A DNA stretch of 64,000 bases from Sulfurovum sp. UBA5198 (GTDB lineage Bacteria > Campylobacterota > Campylobacteria > Campylobacterales > Sulfurovaceae), in assembly GCA_002412865.1 (NCBI GenBank), contig DHVW01000017.1:286-64285 (forward strand), written 5' to 3'. The notes under the pieces were generated by a model. That model was not told the DNA's origin. It did no database searches and saw only the letters and a program-made list of their open reading frames with translations. How positions within the stretch are numbered: position 1 is the stretch's first letter; each line of letters begins with the position of its first letter. Positions 24,136-33,077 of this stretch are shown piece by piece. Made by a program: the position numbers and the translations under genes.

Positions 24136-25605
24136 TTACGCTGCCATAGGCGTTTTATTTGTTAACTCTTCTGTGATTACTCTAGAAGAAGTTATAGTTT
24201 TATACATATTATATGCAAACATCACGAAACCAGTAAAATACATCAATCCAGCCAATGCTCTAATCACATAGTACGGGTGCAATACATCAACCGTATCTAT
24301 GAAGCTATACATTAGATTTCCATACTCATCAACAGCTCTCCACATCATACCTTGAGTGATACCAGCTATCCACATAGATGTGAAGTACAGAACAATCGCA
24401 GTAATTTGTAGCCAAAACTGAGTTTCGATAAGTTTTTTAGAGTAAATCTCTCTTTTGAATATTCTAGGAGCCATGTGGAACAAAGCTGCCATAGTCATAA
24501 ACACAACCCAACCAAGAACACCATCGTGAACATGCCCAGGAATCCAATCAGTGAAGTGAGCAATTGCATTTACTGATTTAATCGCTTGAATAGGACCTTC
24601 AATAGTACTAAGCATATAGAATGTAGATGCAAGAACCATTAGTTTGATTAGTGGATTTTCAGTAAGCTGATTCCACTCACCCTTCATAGTAAGAAGCATA
24701 TTAATAGCTGACCCCCATGAAGGTAGAATTAGAACTACAGAGAATACAGAACCCATAGTTTGCATCCAATCTGGAACAGTTGACCAAAGAAGGTGGTGTG
24801 AACCAGCCCAAAGATATACGAACATTAGACCCCAGAATGAAAGGAGTGAAAGTTTGTATGAATAGATCGCTTGACCAGACTCTTTTGGTAAAAAGTAATA
24901 AATTTGTGCGATAATACCTACAGTGAAAATAAATGCAACTGCATTGTGACCAAACCACCATTGAACAAGAGCATCATTTGTACCAGAGTACATAGATACT
25001 GAGTGCATAATACTACCAATTCCACCTGATGCGAAATATGTAGGAACTTCCATATTGTTAAATAGGTAAAGCATAGCAACACCAAGGAAACATGCTATAT
25101 AGTACCACATAGATATATAAAGAGATTTTTCTCTTCTCATACCAATCAGTGCAAACATAGCTACACCCCAAAGTACCCATATAAGTACAACTACTATATC
25201 AATTGGCCATTCAAACTCTGCATACTCTTTAGAAGTAGTATATCCAAGAAGAAGCGATATAACTGCAAGTAAAGCTCCTACAAAGTATAGCCAAAAATGA
25301 ATCTTAGCAATAGTCATAATAAATTTAGACTCTGCCATAGATACCTTTAGTACTCTTTGAGAAATATAATAAAAAGTAGCCCAAATACCACTCAACAAAA
25401 ATCCATAAACAACAACATCTGTATGGATTGGTCTTAATCTAGAAAAAGTACCATATTCTCCAATAAGATAGTTAAGTTCTGGAAATGCTAATTGAGACGC
25501 TATAAGCGTTCCAACAAGCATACCTAGAATTCCGAATAAAATTGTCGTATATGTAAACAATTTTACTACGGAATAATCATATTCCAATGCTGCGTTTGAT
25601 TGCAT
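24136..25605 (-). CDS. ccoN: cbb3-type cytochrome c oxidase subunit I (catalytic)
   Basis: The 489-residue protein is CcoN, the haem-copper core subunit of the high-affinity cbb3 oxidase. It is a 12-span membrane protein with the haem and CuB ligand segments expected for the family, including RPIHTDVVVYGF, QWWFGHNAVAF (CuB His with the CcoN-type pattern), YLWAGSHHLLW and DWIPGHVHDGVLGW. The longest frame begins at 25659, but ATG 25605, preceded by AAAGGGGG, starts at MQSNAALEYDYSVVKLF, the usual beginning of epsilonproteobacterial CcoN. It leads the operon ccoN-O-Q-P-DUF4006-microprotein-TPM-fixH. The enzyme reduces oxygen under low-oxygen conditions and pumps protons. Confidence 0.97.
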   Translation of the reverse strand: MQSNAALEYDYSVVKLFTYTTILFGILGMLVGTLIASQLAFPELNYLIGEYGTFSRLRPIHTDVVVYGFLLSGIWATFYYISQRVLKVSMAESKFIMTIAKIHFWLYFVGALLAVISLLLGYTTSKEYAEFEWPIDIVVVLIWVLWGVAMFALIGMRREKSLYISMWYYIACFLGVAMLYLFNNMEVPTYFASGGIGSIMHSVSMYSGTNDALVQWWFGHNAVAFIFTVGIIAQIYYFLPKESGQAIYSYKLSLLSFWGLMFVYLWAGSHHLLWSTVPDWMQTMGSVFSVVLILPSWGSAINMLLTMKGEWNQLTENPLIKLMVLASTFYMLSTIEGPIQAIKSVNAIAHFTDWIPGHVHDGVLGWVVFMTMAALFHMAPRIFKREIYSKKLIETQFWLQITAIVLYFTSMWIAGITQGMMWRAVDEYGNLMYSFIDTVDVLHPYYVIRALAGLMYFTGFVMFAYNMYKTITSSRVITEELTNKTPMAA

Positions 25606-25921
25606 GCAATACCCCCTTTGTGATTTTGTGTGTGATAAAATAATAATTTTAACACTCAATTAACATTATAATACAAATTTTAAATGCTAAGCTTAAACTT
25701 TTGGCATTAATTTCAGAAATTTAATAATAACTTAACAATTTGTATCAATAATATGAAAATATGGCTATTTTAGGGCTTTATAGGAGTAAATAACTCTGAT
25801 TATATGATAATTTCACTGTCTTAAATTTAAGATTTAAATAAGTTTTGAATTAATTTCGCCAAAATAAGATACATTTTGATTTTTTAGAGAGGTAATTTAA
25901 AAGCTTAATAAAAAATTAAGC
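25606..25921. other. Gap between ddl and ccoN: cco promoter region and ddl terminator
   Basis: These 316 very AT-rich bases hold no convincing reading frame. The end next to ccoN carries its ribosome-binding site and a TATAAT hexamer on the minus strand. The other end carries the ddl terminator hairpin. The middle (about 25680-25890) has no clear structure. A TTGATNNNNATCAA-type FNR/CRP site was looked for and not seen. Confidence 0.6.
25665..25670 (-). promoter_or_regulatory. Candidate -10 box of the cco operon
   Basis: The minus strand reads TATAAT, 60 bases upstream of the ccoN ATG, preceded by tttgtat. No clear -35 is seen. It is the best sigma-70-like match in the gap. Confidence 0.45.
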
Positions 25922-25923
25922 TT
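25901..25923 (-). terminator. Terminator downstream of ddl
   Basis: AAGCTTAAT (25901-25909) and ATTAAGCTT (25915-25923) form a perfect 9-bp stem with a five-base loop, overlapping the ddl stop. On the minus strand TTAAATTACC follows. It likely ends the aroK-to-ddl operon. Confidence 0.7.
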
Positions 25924-26962
25924 AAGCCTTCCCTTTGGCACTTTGGATAGAGTGTATATAAGCGTAGTCTATTTTTATCTTTGGCTCTTTTTGTAGTTTT
26001 GAGCTTAGTTTTATTACCATATCTTCGAAGTTTTCAAATAGGTAGTTGGCCATAGACCCTGGTATCGGGTTAATTTCATTTAGGTAAACTTCATCATTTT
26101 GAACAAAAAAGTCACATCTAATAATACTGCCTTTAAAGAGTGTGCCATAAATTTGTTTGAAGCTATCTTGAATTTTAGAAGCAATTTCTGGGCTTACATC
26201 AGCACTGACAACTGTTCCATCACGTGAAAAATCCATATATTTCTTCTCGAAATCCAAAAACTCCTCTTTATGTGGTTCTTCAATAATAGATAGATTCCAA
26301 TCATCCGTAAATGTACCTGCTTGATTATACTCTTTGATACCATCCATAAATGGTTCGATTAGAACATCCGTATCAAACTCAAATGCAACATCAAGTGCAT
26401 AATCAAGCTCACTAATATCTTTTACAATACTAACACCTATACTACTACCTAGCCTAGCTGGCTTGATAATCACTGGCAATGGTGTTTTAATTTTTCTCTC
26501 ATCATTAATAGTGATTAGCTCATATGGTAAGCTTTTAACTCCTACACTAGCGGCAAAGAATTTCGTATAAAGCTTATTATAACTCATAGCACAAGCCTCA
26601 AGGCGCGGGGATATATATGGCACACCATTAAATTCCATAAGTGCAGCTATCTTGCCATCCTCTCCATCTCTACCATGGATTAAATTTAAAACTGCGTCGG
26701 TAGCTACTAATTTTGTACCCATCATTCCCATAATTACAAAACCACCTTTTTGTAATTGTAGTTTTTTGCATTTTTTGTATGCTCCAGAACTAAATGTAGT
26801 TGATTTCATATCTTTTCTATCAATTAAGTAAAACTCTCGTTCGCTACTCACAAAAATATTAACCAAATTTGTCTTTTTAAATACCTTTTGCATAGTAATA
26901 CTACTAACTATACTAATCTCATGCTCATAGCTAGAGCCACCAAATAAAATACCTAAATTCAT
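25922..26962 (-). CDS. ddl: D-alanine--D-alanine ligase
   Basis: The 346-residue protein is an ATP-grasp D-Ala-D-Ala ligase that makes the terminal dipeptide of peptidoglycan precursors. The N-terminal LGILFGGSSYEHEISIVS is the family's first signature. HGRDGEDGKIAALMEFNGVPYI, PVIIKPARLGSSIGVSIV (ATP-binding) and the C-terminal NEINPIPGSM (Mg-binding Glu and Asn) follow. It is the last gene of the minus-strand run from aroK, 15 bases after carA. The link with carA is positional only. Length and motifs are complete. Confidence 0.96.
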   Translation of the reverse strand: MNLGILFGGSSYEHEISIVSSITMQKVFKKTNLVNIFVSSEREFYLIDRKDMKSTTFSSGAYKKCKKLQLQKGGFVIMGMMGTKLVATDAVLNLIHGRDGEDGKIAALMEFNGVPYISPRLEACAMSYNKLYTKFFAASVGVKSLPYELITINDERKIKTPLPVIIKPARLGSSIGVSIVKDISELDYALDVAFEFDTDVLIEPFMDGIKEYNQAGTFTDDWNLSIIEEPHKEEFLDFEKKYMDFSRDGTVVSADVSPEIASKIQDSFKQIYGTLFKGSIIRCDFFVQNDEVYLNEINPIPGSMANYLFENFEDMVIKLSSKLQKEPKIKIDYAYIHSIQSAKGKA

Positions 26963-26977
26963 ATATTTCCTTTAAAA

Positions 26978-28099
26978 TTATTTCAACATATTGTAAAATT
27001 CACCAAATACAAAACTACTCTCATGTGGTCCTGGACTTGCTTCTGGATGATGCTGTACTGACATTGATGGAGAATTATTGTACTTTAATCCCTCAATTGT
27101 ACCATCAAATAGATTTGTATGTGTTACAGTAGCTACTTCGATAATATTATCAGGTACATTATAATTGTGGTTTTGTGCTGTTATCTCAACTTCACCAGTA
27201 ACTACATTTTTAACAGGGTGATTTCCACCATGATGTCCAAATTTTAGTTTATATGTATCGTAACCATGAGCAATTGAAAGTAGTTGATGTCCTAGGCATA
27301 TACCAAAAAGAGGAATTTTATGAGAAATTAATTCCCTAATTTTATCCTGTTCTTTAGTTAGAATAAGTGGGTCACCAGGACCATTTGATAGAAAAACTCC
27401 ACTAATTTCGCCATTGTCATATTTGCTTATTATATCAATAGCAGCAATACTATTTGGTACAACTTCTACACTCATGCCTGCATTTGTAAGCTCATTTAGG
27501 ATATTTCTCTTGATGCCAAAATCCAAAGCGATAATCTTTTTTGTAGTCTTAGGTGTTGCATAATCAAAAGTCTCGATATCATATCTAGCGTGAGTATGAA
27601 TATATGCCTCTTTTGTGCTAACTTGTTCTATGTAGTTTATATCTTCTATTCTTGGTGCTTTCTCTAGCAATGATTTTAACTCTTCTTTGTCATGAATTTC
27701 AGTAGATGCTATCATCATCATAGAACCCTCTTCACGGAGCATTTTTGTAAGAAATCTAGTATCAATATCTGTAATACCAAGTACCCCAAATCTATTTAGT
27801 AGCTCACTTAGTGTCTCCTCGCTTCTAAAGTTTGATGGTCGTGGCTGATAGTTTCTTACTATTATCCCTTTACAAAAAACGCTTTTACTTTCCATGTCTT
27901 GTTCATTACAACCTACATTCCCAATTTCTGGCATTGTAAAAGTGACGAATTGACCTGCATAACTAGGGTCGCTTGTGATCTCTTGGTATCCAGTCATAGA
28001 AGTATTAAATACTATTTCACCAACACTAGTTCCATCACTACCAAAGCTTTTAGCCTCTAGAAATAGTCCATTTTCGAGATATAGTGAGATTTTTTTCAT
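26978..28099 (-). CDS. carA: Carbamoyl-phosphate synthase small (glutaminase) subunit
   Basis: The 373-residue protein is CarA, which hydrolyses glutamine and channels ammonia to CarB for carbamoyl phosphate, used in arginine and pyrimidine synthesis. The N-terminal half has GTSVGEIVFNTSMTGYQEI. The C-terminal half is a class I glutamine amidotransferase with the nucleophile Cys in FGICLGHQLL near residue 250 and His/Glu in SVQHHPEASPGPHE. It starts at the last base of the DUF507 gene (one-base overlap). carB is not in this window. Confidence 0.97.
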   Translation of the reverse strand: MKKISLYLENGLFLEAKSFGSDGTSVGEIVFNTSMTGYQEITSDPSYAGQFVTFTMPEIGNVGCNEQDMESKSVFCKGIIVRNYQPRPSNFRSEETLSELLNRFGVLGITDIDTRFLTKMLREEGSMMMIASTEIHDKEELKSLLEKAPRIEDINYIEQVSTKEAYIHTHARYDIETFDYATPKTTKKIIALDFGIKRNILNELTNAGMSVEVVPNSIAAIDIISKYDNGEISGVFLSNGPGDPLILTKEQDKIRELISHKIPLFGICLGHQLLSIAHGYDTYKLKFGHHGGNHPVKNVVTGEVEITAQNHNYNVPDNIIEVATVTHTNLFDGTIEGLKYNNSPSMSVQHHPEASPGPHESSFVFGEFYNMLK

Positions 28100-28650
28100 T
28101 ACAACATGCCTCTTTTGATAAGTTCTTCCTCATAAAGTCTCTCATATAGTAGTTCATAATCTGCACTTCCAGGGATTAGTTCTCTCTTCATGCTTTTGAT
28201 TTTGCTATATACTATATCATCAATTGCTTCATACGCATCAGCAAATGATCTAAATGATTTAAATATAATATTTTTTATTTGATTTTCATTTGTATCATAT
28301 TCTGCTAGATAGTTCTCATAAAGCTCATCTAGTATTTTGTGTGCTAGGTCATTATATCTATCATTATAGTCCATTATCACGCCAAACTCTGGTGCCATTT
28401 TCTTTTTTATCATAAAAAATAGCTGTCGCTCATCGGCCAGTTGAAATTCAATTTCATCAATATTTTCTTCGAGCATCTCTTTGACTTTACTATCTAAGCT
28501 GCTTTCTTGCTTTAGGTTAATATCTATGATAGCCTTACATGCTTCTACTACTGCTTCTTTACCTTTTGGTAATTTTACGAAATCTGCATTTGCTAAATCG
28601 ATCGCTATTTTTCCTGCCACATATCTAGTTTGGTTTGGTTTTAATCTCAT
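28099..28650 (-). CDS. DUF507-family protein
   Basis: The 183-residue protein is a DUF507 member: an all-helical, charged, soluble protein with no signal peptide. Two related halves are visible, with segments such as YVAGKIAIDLANADFVKL in the first and FRSFADAYEAIDDIVYSKI in the second. That suggests an internal duplication of a roughly 90-residue unit. The function of the family is unknown. It sits between purA (nine-base gap) and carA (one-base overlap), an arrangement I recall as conserved in Campylobacterota. A link to nucleotide metabolism is possible, but nothing in the sequence shows it. Confidence 0.8.
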   Translation of the reverse strand: MRLKPNQTRYVAGKIAIDLANADFVKLPKGKEAVVEACKAIIDINLKQESSLDSKVKEMLEENIDEIEFQLADERQLFFMIKKKMAPEFGVIMDYNDRYNDLAHKILDELYENYLAEYDTNENQIKNIIFKSFRSFADAYEAIDDIVYSKIKSMKRELIPGSADYELLYERLYEEELIKRGML

Positions 28651-28659
28651 ACTATCTCC

Positions 28660-29913
28660 TTAGTCTCTAATGATTGTATCATCTCTATCTGGGCTTGTAG
28701 ATATGATACCTATTTTTGTGCCTACCATCTTCTCTAATGCCATTATATAATCTTTTGCTGTTTGTGGAAGCTTATCAAACTCTCTAACGCCTTCACTTCT
28801 ATCCCATCCTGCGAAAATTGTATAGATTGGTGTTGCTGAGTCTAAATCATATGGTACATAATCTACTATTTCGCCTTCTACCTCATATCCAGTACATACT
28901 TTTACTTCATTAAATCCATCAAGTACATCTAGTTTCATCAATGAAATTCTATCCACTCCATTTACTCTCACTGCGTGACGCATTGCAACAGCGTCAAACC
29001 AACCACATCTTCGTGGGCGACCTGTTGTAGTACCAAACTCATGACCTCGTTCCCTTATAAGCTCACCATCATTACCTAAATCTTCACTAGGGAAAGGTCC
29101 GTTACCAACTCTAGTGCAGTATGCTTTTGCTATTCCTGTTACTTTTCCAATATCCTTTGGATTAAGACCCAAACCACTACAAGCTCCAGCACTTACAGTC
29201 GTTGAACTCGTCACAAACGGATATGTACCATGGTCGATATCTAGCATTGTGCCTTGAGCACCTTCTAGGAGTACTCTTTTATTCTCTTTTAGTGCGTCCC
29301 ACACCATTAGAGTCGTATCCACTATGAACGGGGATAAGATTTTTTTATACTCTTCAAGCTCACTTGTTAGCTCAGTTAGAGATGGAACAAACACACCTAA
29401 AACTTCCATAAGAGATGCATGTTGCGTTAAGTGTGCGATAATTTTGGCAGCTAGCTTACTTGGGTTTTGTAGCTCACCTACTCTATGTCCTACTCTTGCT
29501 ACTTTATCGCCATATGCTGGTCCAATGCCTTTGCCTGTTGTACCTATTGCACTTTTACCTTTTAGTAATTCAAATGCTTTATCAATTTGTGAATGGTATC
29601 CTAAAAGCAAATGAGCTTTATCAGATATAAACAATCTACCCTCTAAGTTGTCAAACTGTGTCATCTCTTTGATAAAATCTTTTGGAGAAAATACAACTCC
29701 ATTACCAACTACATTTTTAGCATTTGGGTTTAGTATACCTGATGGGATTAAGTGAAGTGCATACTTTTTGTCTCCAACGACTATTGTGTGACCTGCATTG
29801 TGTCCACCTGCAAATCTACATACAAAATCATTTTGATTTGCCATATGATCTACTATCTTGCCTTTACCTTCATCGCCCCACTGTAATCCTACTATTATTT
29901 CTGCTTTGTTCAT
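28660..29913 (-). CDS. purA: Adenylosuccinate synthetase
   Basis: The 417-residue protein is PurA, which condenses IMP and aspartate with GTP to adenylosuccinate, the first committed step to AMP. The N-terminal GTP/IMP site LQWGDEGKGKIVD, the GHNAGHT segment, the IGTTGKGIGPAY loop, EGAQGTMLDIDHGTYPFVTSS and GRPRRCGWFD are all present. The longest frame begins at 29946, but ATG 29913 starts at MNKAEIIVGLQWG and overlaps the hisZ stop as ATGA. I use it because it matches the usual N-terminus. The coupling with hisZ joins purine and histidine synthesis, which share intermediates (ATP and AICAR). Confidence 0.97.
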   Translation of the reverse strand: MNKAEIIVGLQWGDEGKGKIVDHMANQNDFVCRFAGGHNAGHTIVVGDKKYALHLIPSGILNPNAKNVVGNGVVFSPKDFIKEMTQFDNLEGRLFISDKAHLLLGYHSQIDKAFELLKGKSAIGTTGKGIGPAYGDKVARVGHRVGELQNPSKLAAKIIAHLTQHASLMEVLGVFVPSLTELTSELEEYKKILSPFIVDTTLMVWDALKENKRVLLEGAQGTMLDIDHGTYPFVTSSTTVSAGACSGLGLNPKDIGKVTGIAKAYCTRVGNGPFPSEDLGNDGELIRERGHEFGTTTGRPRRCGWFDAVAMRHAVRVNGVDRISLMKLDVLDGFNEVKVCTGYEVEGEIVDYVPYDLDSATPIYTIFAGWDRSEGVREFDKLPQTAKDYIMALEKMVGTKIGIISTSPDRDDTIIRD

Positions 29914-30764
29914 TTCATTCCTTGATTCATTTTCATTGCGATACACTCATCTGTGTATATCGCAAAACCTGACGCTTGTTCGTTGTCAATCGTATAGCTA
30001 CCACCCATTGCTAAAAGTGAATTGCCACTAAACATTTTGAATGTTAATGACTCATAATATCTCATTTTTGAGTAGTAAAGAGGAGATATAATTATGTTTG
30101 TATATTCTACTTTACTAGCTTCATCTTTTAGTTTTTGCAACTCCTCTTTGATATCCATCGGATAGATATCTAGGTTGCTTAGGTCTGATACACTGTGCAT
30201 CGTAACAAGATTTTTTATCCACTCATTTTTATCATTAAGGAGAGTTTCAATATTCATATTTTTCAATACCTCAATAGATATGCCATACTTCTCGTTCAGT
30301 AGTTGAGGTATACGCATATTTGATATCTGAAGTATCGGACCTAGACCTATAAGCGATAAAAGCTCTAGTGTAATGCTAAGTGCATTTTGAAAATTACCAT
30401 GCAAAATCTCACCACCCACTTGATACTGTTCAATTGTTGGAAATGTTACAGTCGGTTGTATGTAAAACCACTTTTTAAGCTCTACGCTTCGCCCTAATCT
30501 TTTTGTAGCGATACGCAATACATCTGGTGTAGAATCTGCTCTTAGCGTCACTGTATGATTATGATTGTCATTGAGACGGATTAGCGTATCGGTGTTATCA
30601 AAACTATCATGCTGATGGTATGAGAATAGTGGTGTGACTATCTCTTCAAATCCCAGTTGCTCAAGTTTTTGACTAGATACAAGCTCAATTTCTCTCTTTA
30701 TCTTTGCACTTTTGCCAAAATATAGTTTTGAGCCGCTAGGGATTTCATGTTCAAATATCATCAT
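29910..30764 (-). CDS. hisZ: ATP phosphoribosyltransferase regulatory subunit (HisZ-like)
   Basis: The 284-residue protein is a class II histidyl-tRNA synthetase paralogue lacking the anticodon domain. Motif 2 (TVTLRADSTPDVLRIATKRL) and the GGEILHG segment are visible, but the protein stops after the catalytic-like domain, as in HisZ. HisZ partners with the short form of HisG and controls the first histidine step by sensing histidine. It is shorter than many HisZ (about 320-390 residues), and motif 3 is weak, so a degenerate paralogue with another job cannot be excluded. It overlaps the upstream aminotransferase by four bases and purA by four bases. Confidence 0.75.
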   Translation of the reverse strand: MMIFEHEIPSGSKLYFGKSAKIKREIELVSSQKLEQLGFEEIVTPLFSYHQHDSFDNTDTLIRLNDNHNHTVTLRADSTPDVLRIATKRLGRSVELKKWFYIQPTVTFPTIEQYQVGGEILHGNFQNALSITLELLSLIGLGPILQISNMRIPQLLNEKYGISIEVLKNMNIETLLNDKNEWIKNLVTMHSVSDLSNLDIYPMDIKEELQKLKDEASKVEYTNIIISPLYYSKMRYYESLTFKMFSGNSLLAMGGSYTIDNEQASGFAIYTDECIAMKMNQGMK

Positions 30765-31873
30765 ACTTCACTTTTAAAATATACTTCGCTAAAGACTTTA
30801 CTGGCCGTTCCATCAAATACTCTTCTGCCCATCTTATCAAGTGCTAATTCAACTGCATTAACTACCCATGCACTCTCATATACAGGTATCAAACCCATTT
30901 GATTTATGCGGAAAATCTTCCCTTTTAGATGATCTTGACCACCAGCTATATTCACTCCATATTCATTTTTGAGTAGTTTTCTTATGGCTTCAGATTCTTC
31001 ATCATGCACTGTACTCATGGACAAAGCTGGAGTTAATGGATATATCTCAAGACCTATTGCTCTTAGTGCTACACTTGTTGCATTCGCTCTTTTTCTAGTA
31101 TTTACATAAAGTGCTTCTAGTCCACCCTCTTTTTCTATCTCGTCAAACATTGCATTGAGCCCAGCTATTAGAGTAGTGGCAGCAGTCCAAGCTGTTGTAT
31201 TTTTCTTTTGATTTTTTATCTCTGTAGCTAAATTGAAATAATAATCCTTGCCATTGCCAATCTTTTCAACAGCAGAGCTAGAAAGTCCTATCATGGCAAG
31301 CCCTGGAGGAAGCATAAGAGCTTTTTGACTACCGGTCACTAAAGCGTCGATATTTGTCGTATCTATTGGCTCAACAGCAACTGCTGTTATACCATCAGCG
31401 ATTACCATAATATTTGGGTTAAGCTCTTTTACTCTAGCAGCTATCTCTTCTACTGGGTGTCGCAAACCCCCAGCACTTTCACATATCTGAATACATATTG
31501 CATCTATATAAGGATTTTGCATTATTGCAGTTTCTACATCAGCTACACAAGTTGGTGTATTCCACTCATATTTCAACTCTACTTTTGGGATATTTAGAGC
31601 ATCAGCAATCTTTCCAAACCGCTCACCAAATTTACCAGAATTAATGGTTAATACCTTGCTATGAGCTAGATTTATCATACATGCTTGCATGGCACCCGTA
31701 CCACTACTTGCTAACATAACGCACTCTTCCATGCCCATCATAGATAGCAAATTCTCTCTCGCTTTTTCAAAAATAGCTTCAAACTCTGGGGTACGATGAT
31801 GAAGTGTAACAGTAGCCATCGCTTGTCTTACGGATTCTAATACTGGTGTTGGACCTGGTGTAAAGAGTAGCAT
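30761..31873 (-). CDS. Class V aminotransferase (alanine-glyoxylate/serine-pyruvate type)
   Basis: The 370-residue protein is a fold-type I, class V PLP aminotransferase. It opens with LLFTPGPTPVLESVRQAM, has the cofactor-binding ASSGTGAMQA turn near residue 57, VIADGITAVAVEPID with the ring-pairing Asp near 158, and the Schiff-base Lys in TGSQKALMLPPGLA near 184. Close relatives are annotated as alanine-glyoxylate, serine-glyoxylate or serine-pyruvate transaminases, or, in older records, as a soluble hydrogenase subunit. In autotrophs or amino-acid-using bacteria it often serves serine/glycine conversion. The substrate is not decidable here. It precedes hisZ with a four-base overlap and follows the CAP gene after 115 bases. 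Confidence 0.88.
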   Translation of the reverse strand: MLLFTPGPTPVLESVRQAMATVTLHHRTPEFEAIFEKARENLLSMMGMEECVMLASSGTGAMQACMINLAHSKVLTINSGKFGERFGKIADALNIPKVELKYEWNTPTCVADVETAIMQNPYIDAICIQICESAGGLRHPVEEIAARVKELNPNIMVIADGITAVAVEPIDTTNIDALVTGSQKALMLPPGLAMIGLSSSAVEKIGNGKDYYFNLATEIKNQKKNTTAWTAATTLIAGLNAMFDEIEKEGGLEALYVNTRKRANATSVALRAIGLEIYPLTPALSMSTVHDEESEAIRKLLKNEYGVNIAGGQDHLKGKIFRINQMGLIPVYESAWVVNAVELALDKMGRRVFDGTASKVFSEVYFKSEV

Positions 31874-31988
31874 TCTCTTCCTTTTTCTTTAGCATTTTAA
31901 TTTGCTTATTATATCCAATATCACTTTAAAGGCTATTGTGCTGTCTTTGTCCACTATCTTTTTATAAAAAGAAAGCTTTTAGATGATA

Positions 31989-32516
31989 TTAATATGGTTT
32001 TTGTCCTACATAATTACCTGGTGGGCTATAATTACAAGACCACACTTGTGATTTATCATCACATATTGCTTTTGCACAGCCAACTTTTACTGTATCCCTC
32101 CATATTAACTGGGTATAGTGACCACAGACTTGTCCGAATAAACACCTATTTGATCCTAGGCTGTAATATTTTTTCTCTGCAGCCCAAGCATTAACAACAT
32201 CTAGTGGATTAACATTTGCAATCTCTCTTCTAGATTGTGTATATATAAGAGGGCTGCTCCAAAACAAATTCTCGCCAAGACCAGATATGTAACTATGGGA
32301 CATTTTACACCCTCGTTCACTGGCTAATTTTCCTACCCATTGTGTTGCATTCTCACTTAATTCATCTGACCACTTTAGCTTTGCTAATCCATGCTCAGCT
32401 CTGATTGCATTATGTGCTGATAAAATTTTATTTATTTCAGACATTTGTAATGCAAAACTATTTGTACCAAATATGATACAGATTATTGCAATTATAAATT
32501 TTTTATTGAATCTCAT
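31989..32516 (-). CDS. Secreted CAP/SCP (PR-1-like) domain protein
   Basis: The 175-residue protein has a signal peptide (KKFIIAIICIIFGTNSFA) followed by one CAP domain. Family motifs include the first helix HNAIRAEHGLAKLKWSDEL, CGHYTQLIWRDTVKVGCA and the C-terminal WSCNYSPPGNYVGQKPY. The CAP pocket residues (His in HNAIRAEH, Glu in LGENLFW, His in GHYTQ) are present. Six Cys in the mature part could form disulphides, as in eukaryotic PR-1 proteins. Bacterial CAP proteins are periplasmic or secreted and of mostly unknown function. The ATG overlaps the aroK stop by four bases. The coupling to a shikimate-pathway enzyme looks incidental. Confidence 0.9.
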   Translation of the reverse strand: MRFNKKFIIAIICIIFGTNSFALQMSEINKILSAHNAIRAEHGLAKLKWSDELSENATQWVGKLASERGCKMSHSYISGLGENLFWSSPLIYTQSRREIANVNPLDVVNAWAAEKKYYSLGSNRCLFGQVCGHYTQLIWRDTVKVGCAKAICDDKSQVWSCNYSPPGNYVGQKPY

Positions 32517-33034
32517 TCTTGACTCTTTTTCGTTTCTGTGTCTATCATCTCAACTATTTCATTTATACTCAAACTCTCTACATTTATTATAACATCAGCT
32601 ACTTCACGGTAGAGTTTTGCTCTTTCATTGTAGAGTTTCTTGGCTTCTTTTTCTTTGTTAAATAATGGGCGTTTTGCTAATTTTTCTTTGGCATTTTTGG
32701 CATTTTTGAGCCTTTTATGTATCCATTCAAACGAGGCGTCTAGCAGTACGACTGTACCAAGACTCTTTAAATTATCAACCTTATAGAATCCACCTCCACA
32801 GCTGATAAGTGTGCCATTTACGCTAGATTCTATCCAATTAGCAGTCTCTTGCTCTAGGGCTCTAAAGTGGACTTCCCCCATTTTGTCAAATATTTTTTTG
32901 ACCTCTTTATTGACTTTGGATTCTATAAGGTCATCTGTATCTATGTTAAATACACCGTATTTTTTAGCGTATGCTCTAGCTATTGTGCCTTTGCCTACTC
33001 CCATAAAGCCTATCAAGATTATATTTTTTGTCAT
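32513..33034 (-). CDS. aroK: Shikimate kinase
   Basis: The 173-residue protein is shikimate kinase, which phosphorylates shikimate at the 3-position in aromatic amino-acid synthesis. The P-loop GFMGVGKGT is at residues 8-16; the Gly in place of the usual Ser/Thr after Lys resembles adenylate kinase loops and should still bind nucleotide. The shikimate-binding Asp lies in NIDTDDLIE near 31-39. FRALEQE with its conserved Arg and Glu, and ISCGGGF near 78, follow. The LID segment is KRPLFNK. Length is normal. It is the first gene of the long minus-strand operon ending at ddl. Confidence 0.93.
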   Translation of the reverse strand: MTKNIILIGFMGVGKGTIARAYAKKYGVFNIDTDDLIESKVNKEVKKIFDKMGEVHFRALEQETANWIESSVNGTLISCGGGFYKVDNLKSLGTVVLLDASFEWIHKRLKNAKNAKEKLAKRPLFNKEKEAKKLYNERAKLYREVADVIINVESLSINEIVEMIDTETKKSQE

Positions 33035-33077
33035 TTTTTACTCTTTGATTGTAATTATTCTAATTATATCACACACT

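Noticed and set aside
25606..25921. FNR-type operator in the cco promoter gap
   Set aside because: No TTGAT-N4-ATCAA palindrome was found by eye.
29914..29946. Longer purA start at 29946
   Set aside because: It lies inside hisZ and adds a Glu/Asn-rich stretch absent from PurA. ATG 29913 overlaps the hisZ stop neatly.
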